Source: Flavobacterium sp. PMTSA4 (lineage in GTDB: Bacteria > Bacteroidota > Bacteroidia > Flavobacteriales > Flavobacteriaceae). Taken from it: DNA of 64,000 bases. Each line of letters starts with the position of its first letter. Position 1 is the first letter of the stretch. A program made the translations under genes and the position numbers. The stretch is from positions 310,001 through 374,000 of the forward strand of contig NZ_CP134890.1 of assembly GCF_032098525.1 (NCBI RefSeq). The letters are read 5' to 3'. Positions 58,439 to 64,000 of the stretch are shown here, piece by piece. The notes below the pieces were generated by a model. It had not been told where the DNA came from. It did no database searches and saw only the letters and a program-made list of their open reading frames with translations.

Positions 58439-59413
58439 TTACTTCTTTAAAGCTAACTCAATAGCATTGGTAAATAATTCTTCTAATGAAATTCCTGCTT
58501 CACGTGCTTGCTGCGGAATTAAACTTTCGGTTGTCAAACCTGGAATGGTATTCATTTCTAGCATAAATGGTTCGCCATTAACTAAAATAAATTCACTTCG
58601 TGAGAAACCAGTCATTTTTAATATTTCATAAGATTTCTTAGCAACTACTCTTACTTTATTGGCAATTTCTTCAGAAATTCTTGCTGGGGTTATTTCTTGA
58701 GATTTTCCTAAATATTTTGCTTCGTAGTCAAAGAAATCATTCTCTGAAACGATTTCAGTAATTGGTAAAACCGTTACCTTGCCTTTGTAATTAATTACTC
58801 CAACAGAAACTTCTGTTCCGTCAAGAAAGCTTTCAATAATGATTTCGTTGTCTTCCTTATAAGCATTGACAATAGCAATAGCTAATTCGTCTTTAGTTTT
58901 TACTTTCGAAATCCCAAAACTAGAACCTGATTTGTTTGGCTTAACAAAACAAGGTAAACCTACTTTTTCTAAAATTTCCTCTTCATTAATCTCATCACCT
59001 TGATTCAAATAATACGAGGTAGCCGATTTGATTCCATATGGTTTTAAAACCGAAAGTAAATCACGTTTATTAAAGGTCAATGCTGCTTGATAATAATTAC
59101 AAGAAGTTTGCGGAAGGTTTAATAATTCAAAATATGCCTGCATTAAACCATCTTCACCTGGTGTTCCATGAATAGCATTGAATACTGCATCGAAAGTTAT
59201 TTTAGAACCATTTACGGTTACTGAGAAATCATTTTTATCAATTGGAAATTCATTGTCGTTATCATCTACATAAACCCATTTTTCAGTAAAAATATGAACT
59301 CGATATCCTTTGTATTTTGATTGATCAAGATTGTTATAAACTACGTTTCCACTTTTAAGTGAAATTTCATACTCGCTAGAGTAACCACCCATAATAATGG
59401 CAATGTGTTTCAT
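58439..59413 (-). CDS. ddl: D-alanine--D-alanine ligase
   Basis: A 324-residue ATP-grasp ligase that makes D-Ala-D-Ala for peptidoglycan. It starts IAIIMGGYSSEYEISLKSG, has HGTPGEDGLMQAYFE (about 84-98), CFVKPNKSGSSFGISKVK (about 151-168) and the metal/phosphate-binding FMLEMNTIPGLT (about 287-298). Length is standard. It is first in the ddl-coaD-peptidase operon, divergent from a PASTA-domain gene. Confidence 0.95.
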   Translation of the reverse strand: MKHIAIIMGGYSSEYEISLKSGNVVYNNLDQSKYKGYRVHIFTEKWVYVDDNDNEFPIDKNDFSVTVNGSKITFDAVFNAIHGTPGEDGLMQAYFELLNLPQTSCNYYQAALTFNKRDLLSVLKPYGIKSATSYYLNQGDEINEEEILEKVGLPCFVKPNKSGSSFGISKVKTKDELAIAIVNAYKEDNEIIIESFLDGTEVSVGVINYKGKVTVLPITEIVSENDFFDYEAKYLGKSQEITPARISEEIANKVRVVAKKSYEILKMTGFSRSEFILVNGEPFMLEMNTIPGLTTESLIPQQAREAGISLEELFTNAIELALKK

Positions 59414-59534
59414 GTTGTTTATTGGTTTTAGTAGGTTTTAAATTAATGGTGATGAAACGACTTATAATTTTTAAAAAGAATAAGCTTAAACAAAATTATC
59501 ATTTTTTTTCAAACCATATACCTTGTATCTTTTA

Positions 59535-59542
59535 TATATTTG
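59535..59542 (+). promoter_or_regulatory. -7 promoter element TATATTTG
   Basis: Perfect TAnnTTTG box 17 bases before the PASTA-protein gene, which with rluD forms the divergent unit to ddl. Confidence 0.6.
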
Positions 59543-59559
59543 CGTAAATAAAAAATTAT

Positions 59560-60165
59560 ATGAGTTTCAGAAAATATATCACCAGTAAAGTCTTTTTTAC
59601 TCAAGTGTTAATTGCCTTAGGAATTGTTGCTGCCGTATCGTATGCTTTTTTTCATTGGATAACGTTTGCTACTAATCATGGCGAAGAAATTCCGGTGCCA
59701 AATTTGGCAAAATTAAGTGCAGAACAAGCAGAAGAACGATTAGCAGAATTAGATTTGGACTATATTATTTTGGATACAGTAGATTATAATCCAGATTTTC
59801 CTAAACTTACCATTGTTGATCAAGATCCAAAACCAGGAAGAAAAGTAAAAGCGGGAAGAAAGATTTATTTAAAAATAAATGCCGAAAAGTTTACTATGGT
59901 TACTGTTCCTGATTTGATTGAAAAAACATACCGTCAAGCAGTACCAACTTTAAATGCTGTTGGACTCAACGAAGGAACTATTACATACAAACCTTATTTA
60001 GGAAAAGATATGGTTTTGGAAATGCAGTTTAATGGTAAAAAATTAAAACCTGGCGATAAAGTGTTGAAATCTTCTAAAATTGATTTAGTTCTTGGTGATG
60101 GAAAAGTAGTTTTTGATGCTTCTGAATTAGATACCTTAAAAGTCGATACACCAGATGCTGAATAA
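59560..60165 (+). CDS. Membrane-anchored PASTA-domain protein
   Basis: A 201-residue protein with one N-terminal membrane helix (about 12-32) and two PASTA domains in the periplasm: about 40-110 (EIPVPNLAKLSAEQAEERL) and about 111-180 (VTVPDLIEKTYRQAVPTL). PASTA domains bind peptidoglycan fragments in kinases and penicillin-binding proteins, but no kinase or transpeptidase domain is present here. Position next to ddl supports a cell-wall link. It overlaps the rluD start by 11 bases. Confidence 0.88.
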   Translation: MSFRKYITSKVFFTQVLIALGIVAAVSYAFFHWITFATNHGEEIPVPNLAKLSAEQAEERLAELDLDYIILDTVDYNPDFPKLTIVDQDPKPGRKVKAGRKIYLKINAEKFTMVTVPDLIEKTYRQAVPTLNAVGLNEGTITYKPYLGKDMVLEMQFNGKKLKPGDKVLKSSKIDLVLGDGKVVFDASELDTLKVDTPDAE

Positions 60166-61204
60166 CCCAAATAATAACATCGACGATTCAGATTTTGAAG
60201 AAGAATTTTTTGAACACCACCGATTTGTTTCTCCCAAAGGACAATCGCTGTTGCGTGTTGATAAATTTTTGATGCAATTGATTGAAAATGCTACACGAAA
60301 TAAGATTCAACAAGCGGCAACTGATGGAAAGATTTGGGTAAATGATGTGCCTGTAAAATCAAATTATAAAGTAAAACCATTTGATGTGGTTCGAGTGATG
60401 TTATCACATCCGCCATTTGAAAATCATATTATTCCCGAAAATATTCCACTTGATATTGTATATGAAGACGAAGCTTTGTTGGTTATAAATAAACCTGCAG
60501 GTTTGGTGGTTCATCCTGGTCATGGAAATTATACAGGAACTTTAGTGAATGCTTTGGCTTATCATTTTGATAATCTTCCAATGAATTCTAGTGAAAGACC
60601 TGGTTTGGTTCACAGAATAGATAAAAATACTTCTGGACTTTTAGTAGTTGCCAAAACAGAAGCAGCTATGACGCATTTGGCGAAGCAATTTGAAGATAAA
60701 ACCTCTGAACGCGAATACATTGCTTTAGTTTGGGGAAATATCAAAGAAGACGAAGGAACAATTGAAGGAAATATTGCTCGTCACGTAAAAGACAGAATGC
60801 AAATGGCGGTTTTTACAGATGGCGAAACAGGAAAACCTGCTGTTACTCATTATAAAGTTTTAGAACGATTTGGTTATGTAACTTTGGTTTCCTGTAAGCT
60901 GGAAACAGGAAGAACGCACCAAATTCGTGTTCATATGAAATATATTGGTCATACGTTGTTCAATGATGAACGCTATGGCGGAAATTTGATTTTAAAAGGA
61001 ACAACTTTTACCAAATACAAGCAGTTTATTGATAATTGTTTTAAAACTTTACCTAGACAAGCACTTCATGCAAAAACATTAGGATTCGAACATCCAACAA
61101 CTAAAGAATTTATGTCTTTCGATACCGAAATACCACAAGATATGACAGAATGTATCGAAAAATGGCGTAATTATTCTAAATCACACACGGCAGAAGAAGA
61201 ATAG
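60155..61204 (+). CDS. rluD: RluD-family pseudouridine synthase
   Basis: A 349-residue rRNA pseudouridine synthase. An S4 RNA-binding domain lies at about 25-85 (VDKFLMQLIENATRNKIQQA). The catalytic domain carries HRIDKNTSGLLVVAK with the catalytic Asp (about residue 151), ADRMQ-type substrate loop KDRMQMAVF, and GRTHQIRVHMKYIGH. It modifies uridines in 23S rRNA helix 69 if orthologous to E. coli RluD. It starts within the last codons of the PASTA gene and ends 1 base before the convergent lgt. Confidence 0.92.
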   Translation: MLNNPNNNIDDSDFEEEFFEHHRFVSPKGQSLLRVDKFLMQLIENATRNKIQQAATDGKIWVNDVPVKSNYKVKPFDVVRVMLSHPPFENHIIPENIPLDIVYEDEALLVINKPAGLVVHPGHGNYTGTLVNALAYHFDNLPMNSSERPGLVHRIDKNTSGLLVVAKTEAAMTHLAKQFEDKTSEREYIALVWGNIKEDEGTIEGNIARHVKDRMQMAVFTDGETGKPAVTHYKVLERFGYVTLVSCKLETGRTHQIRVHMKYIGHTLFNDERYGGNLILKGTTFTKYKQFIDNCFKTLPRQALHAKTLGFEHPTTKEFMSFDTEIPQDMTECIEKWRNYSKSHTAEEE

Positions 61205-61205
61205 T

Positions 61206-62117
61206 TTATAAACCTTTTATAGGTTTTTCGGCCATGAAAACATAGAATAATCCAACAAGAATAAAAGGAATACTTAGCCATTGTCCGGTTGATAATAATC
61301 CAAAAGTTTTTTCAATTCCGCCTTGGCTTTCTTTTACATATTCTACCACAAAACGAACTGACCATAAAAGAATTAAGAAGTAGCCAAAAATTAAACCATG
61401 TTTTTCTGCAGTTCTGGTTTTCCAATACAAAAAGAAAAGAATTAAGAACACAAATACATAGCAAATAGCTTCATACAATTGTGCAGGATAACGATAAGGT
61501 ACATTTGCTAACAATTGAGAAAATTGAGGATTATTTTGAATGGCAGCATAGGCATCATTAACATTTTGAATGCCAGTTAACCTTACAGCATCAGCAGCAG
61601 AATAAAAATCTCTAACAAATTTAATTCCATAGGTTGAATCCGTAACTTTTCCGATTATTTCAGAATTAAAAAAGTTTCCTAATCGAACAAATACAGCACC
61701 ACATGCAACTGGAATTACAACTCTGTCTAACATCCAAAGCATTCGTCTGTGAACCACTTTTTTACTATAATAATAAATAGCTATAATTATGGCAATTGCT
61801 GCTCCATGACTTGCTAAACCTCTGAAACCAGTAAATTCAATTCCGTTTTCGAATTTAAAAGGAAGTAAAATTTCTGATGGATGATTTCTGAAATATTCCC
61901 AATCGTAAAAGAAAACATGACCCAATCGGGCACCAAGAAGTGTAGCAATTACTGTCCAAATGAATAAAGTGTCTAATTTGTCTAACGATTCACCTTCTCT
62001 TTGATAAATGTGTTTCATGATGTACCAACCTAAACCAAAGGCAACTACAAACATTAAACTGTAAAAACGTATTATAAAAAAACCTAAATCAATTCCTTCG
62101 GTTGGATTCCAAATCAT
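61206..62117 (-). CDS. lgt: Prolipoprotein diacylglyceryl transferase
   Basis: A 303-residue inner-membrane enzyme that adds diacylglycerol to the lipobox Cys of prolipoproteins. It has about seven helices and family motifs GLASHGAAIAI (about 103-113), RLGNFFNSEIIGK (about 145-157) and RYPAQLYEA (about 210-218). The window encodes many lipoproteins that need it. It is 37 bases from yidD in a conserved lgt-yidD-cysS-folE order. Confidence 0.95.
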   Translation of the reverse strand: MIWNPTEGIDLGFFIIRFYSLMFVVAFGLGWYIMKHIYQREGESLDKLDTLFIWTVIATLLGARLGHVFFYDWEYFRNHPSEILLPFKFENGIEFTGFRGLASHGAAIAIIIAIYYYSKKVVHRRMLWMLDRVVIPVACGAVFVRLGNFFNSEIIGKVTDSTYGIKFVRDFYSAADAVRLTGIQNVNDAYAAIQNNPQFSQLLANVPYRYPAQLYEAICYVFVFLILFFLYWKTRTAEKHGLIFGYFLILLWSVRFVVEYVKESQGGIEKTFGLLSTGQWLSIPFILVGLFYVFMAEKPIKGL

Positions 62118-62154
62118 AATATTCTTTTTATTGCTTCAAAAATAGGGATAATTA

Positions 62155-62400
62155 TTAATTGCTTTTGGTTTTTTTTTGAGGAACTGGATCATAACCTGAT
62201 TTTCCCCAAGGATGACAACTCAGAATGCGTTTTATTCCAAGATAATTTCCATAAACAAACCCATGAACATTTAAAGCTTCTATGTAATAGTGAGAACAAG
62301 TAGGTTCAAATCTACACGTTGCTGGAAAAAAAGGAGAAATTGCCGATTGATAAAAACGGATTAATAATAGAAATGGCGCTATTAAAATCTTTTTTATCAT
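62155..62400 (-). CDS. yidD: Membrane protein insertion efficiency factor YidD
   Basis: An 81-residue protein with a hydrophobic start (IAPFLLLIRFYQSAISPF) and the conserved Cys/His set CRFEPTCSHYYIEAL, GIKRILSCHPW and GYDPVP. It helps YidC insert inner-membrane proteins. It lies 7 bases after cysS. Confidence 0.95.
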   Translation of the reverse strand: MIKKILIAPFLLLIRFYQSAISPFFPATCRFEPTCSHYYIEALNVHGFVYGNYLGIKRILSCHPWGKSGYDPVPQKKTKSN

Positions 62401-62407
62401 TATTAAT

Positions 62408-63889
62408 TTATAAACTGAATGTTGTTCCTTCTTTTCCGTCTTTTAATTGTATTCCAAGCTCTAACAAATTATCTCTAATTTGATCAGATAAAGCAAAATT
62501 TTTGTTAGCTCTAGCTTCGTTTCTCATCCCAATAAGCATTTCAATAACACCAGATAATTTTTCGGAACTATTGCTAGAAATCATTTCATTTTTAAGTCCT
62601 AAAATATCAAATAGAAATGCATTTAGTGTCGATTTTAATTCGTTTAAATCTTCACTTGTTATGGTTTCTTTCTTTTCGATAAGTAGGTTTACAAAACGAA
62701 CACTTTCAAATAGTTGTGCAATTAAAATCGGTGTATTAAAATCGTCATTCATGGCGTCGTAACAACTCTTTTTCCATGAAGTTATATCAATAGTTGATTG
62801 AGATTGAGGCACAATTGCATCTAAATTTTTCACTGCTTCCATCAATCTATTGAAGCCTTTTTCGCTTGCCATCATGGCATCATTTGAAATATCCAAAATA
62901 CTTCTGTAATGCGCTTGAAGAAAACAAAAACGAACAATATTCGGGCTAAAAGCTTTTTCAAAGAAAGTGTTTTCACCGTTGATTAATTCAATTGGTAAAA
63001 TATAATTTCCAGTTGATTTGCTCATGCGTTGTCCATTCATAGTCAACATATTAGCATGCATCCAATATTTTACTGGAGTTTTTCCTGTGCTGGCTTTTCC
63101 TTGTGCAATTTCACATTCGTGATGCGGAAATTTTAAATCCATTCCACCGCCATGAATATCAAAATGTTCTCCAAGATATTTAGTACTCATTGCAGTACAT
63201 TCTAAATGCCAACCTGGAAAACCTTCGCTCCAAGGCGAATTCCAACGCATAATGTGAGCTGGTGAAGCTTTTTTCCAAAGTGCAAAATCTTGAGGATTTC
63301 TTTTTTCGTTTTGTCCGTCTAAATCACGAGTGTTTTGAAGAAGTTCTTCAATATTTCTATTGCTTAATTCACCGTAATTCAATCCTTTTTTATTGTAAGC
63401 TAGAACATCAAAATAGACTGAGCCATTACTTTCATAAGCAAAACCATCTTTAATTAGTTTTTCGGTTAGTTCTATTTGTTCTAAAATGTGTCCAGTTGCT
63501 GTTGGTTCAATGCTTGGTGGAAGAAAATTGAATAAATCCAACACTTTGTGGAAGTAAACAGTATATTTTTGAACCACTTCCATTGGTTCTAATTTTTCCA
63601 AACGTGTTTGTTTCACAAAACGGTCGTTATCTACATTTCCGTCATCAGTTAAATGACCAGCATCGGTAATATTTCTAACATAACGAACATTATATTCTAA
63701 ATGTTTAAAATATCTAAAAATCATATCAAACGACATAAATGTTCTTACGTTTCCTAAGTGAACATTACTGTAAACCGTTGGACCGCAAACATACATTCCA
63801 ATAGTTCCTTCATGAATTGGAGTGAAATTTTCTTTTTCTCCTGAAAGAGAATTATATAATTTAATATTTTGGTTTTTATATAGCTGCAT
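62408..63889 (-). CDS. cysS: Cysteinyl-tRNA synthetase
   Basis: A 493-residue class I tRNA synthetase. The HIGH-like motif is CGPTVYSNVHLGNVRTF (about 31-47), zinc-binding Cys and His include C34, C231 and HHECEIAQG (about 256-264), and the KMSKS-like motif is GQRMSKSTGN (about 287-296). The C-terminal anticodon region (ANKNFALSDQIRDNLLELG) is normal. It is 9 bases from the folE stop. Confidence 0.95.
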   Translation of the reverse strand: MQLYKNQNIKLYNSLSGEKENFTPIHEGTIGMYVCGPTVYSNVHLGNVRTFMSFDMIFRYFKHLEYNVRYVRNITDAGHLTDDGNVDNDRFVKQTRLEKLEPMEVVQKYTVYFHKVLDLFNFLPPSIEPTATGHILEQIELTEKLIKDGFAYESNGSVYFDVLAYNKKGLNYGELSNRNIEELLQNTRDLDGQNEKRNPQDFALWKKASPAHIMRWNSPWSEGFPGWHLECTAMSTKYLGEHFDIHGGGMDLKFPHHECEIAQGKASTGKTPVKYWMHANMLTMNGQRMSKSTGNYILPIELINGENTFFEKAFSPNIVRFCFLQAHYRSILDISNDAMMASEKGFNRLMEAVKNLDAIVPQSQSTIDITSWKKSCYDAMNDDFNTPILIAQLFESVRFVNLLIEKKETITSEDLNELKSTLNAFLFDILGLKNEMISSNSSEKLSGVIEMLIGMRNEARANKNFALSDQIRDNLLELGIQLKDGKEGTTFSL

Positions 63890-63898
63890 GTCTGAAAA

Positions 63899-64000
63899 TT
63901 AAAAAGAAGTATCTAGTTTGATGTAGTCTAAAAATTCACGTTTTGTGTTTTCATCTTTGAATTTTCCTCCAAATTCTGAAGTAACGGTACTACTTTCAAT
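63899..64000 (-). CDS. folE: GTP cyclohydrolase I FolE, C-terminal end
   Basis: Only the last 33 codons are in the window. They read TVTSEFGGKFKDENTKREFLD and on to a TAA, matching the C-terminus of FolE proteins (GG-x-FK, then R-x-EFL). The enzyme makes dihydroneopterin triphosphate, the first step to folate and tetrahydrobiopterin. The N-terminal part and the Zn-binding Cys/His are outside. Confidence 0.8.
   Translation of the reverse strand: MESSTVTSEFGGKFKDENTKREFLDYIKLDTSF

Noticed and set aside
1..64000. tRNA or rRNA genes
   Set aside because: No cloverleaf with a TTC loop and CCA-type end and no rRNA-like stretch was noticed in any gap. A dedicated search would be more sensitive.

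Overview
The window comes from a low-GC member of the Bacteroidota, most probably family Flavobacteriaceae and Flavobacterium-like. The reasons are the repeated -7 promoter element TAnnTTTG in front of many genes, abundant lipoproteins, lineage-typical families (DUF3667, DUF4382, DUF4919, DUF4920, a LETM1-related protein, MnmD), and the housekeeping cluster ddl-coaD / PASTA-rluD / lgt-yidD-cysS-folE. I saw no rRNA, tRNA, CRISPR array, transposase or integrase.

Layout. 1-6.6 kb is an accessory part: a type I restriction-modification operon (3' end of hsdM, hsdS, a small gene with a PD-(D/E)xK-like signature, hsdR), small hypothetical genes, and three hairpin-terminator units that look like small RNA genes. 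6.6-11.7 kb is a copper/metal module: a Cys-rich exported protein, an HMA-DUF3347 lipoprotein, an HMA-like/AraC fusion regulator, an HMA-MauE-like membrane protein and a multicopper oxidase carrying a CopB-like C-terminal barrel. 11.7-26.6 kb holds mixed core genes: DUF3667, methyltransferase, GNAT, VOC, an ECF sigma/anti-sigma-like/periplasmic trio, a frameshifted Gfo/Idh oxidoreductase, ilvE, DUF4920, a haem-motif lipoprotein and mnmD. 26.7-29.2 kb has two related 64-residue proteins and divergent oxyR/dps around a palindrome.

29.2-35.9 kb contains a SulP transporter with two beta-carbonic anhydrases (bicarbonate handling), a LETM1-related protein and sodC. 36-50.5 kb is mostly minus strand: a large propeller-amidohydrolase, a beta-oxidation operon in the order marR-fadN-fadA-fadE with a 28-bp palindrome in front of marR, OsmC, a peptidase-like hydrolase, DUF4382 and a long-chain acyl-CoA synthetase. 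50.6-64 kb is an LTA-synthase-like sulfatase, two exported hypotheticals, pyrE divergent from a NUDIX gene, then the cell-envelope/cofactor cluster.

The most unusual signals are two intergenic degenerate tandem arrays (about 34.9-35.3 kb and 54.2-54.5 kb). They have different sequences but the same strict 21-bp period (two B-DNA turns, seven codons), and each sits upstream of a minus-strand exported hypothetical protein. Second-tier signals are the tandem small-RNA-like units, the nuclease-like gene inside the restriction operon, the paired 64-residue proteins, the domain fusions of the copper module and the divergent pyrE/NUDIX start region.
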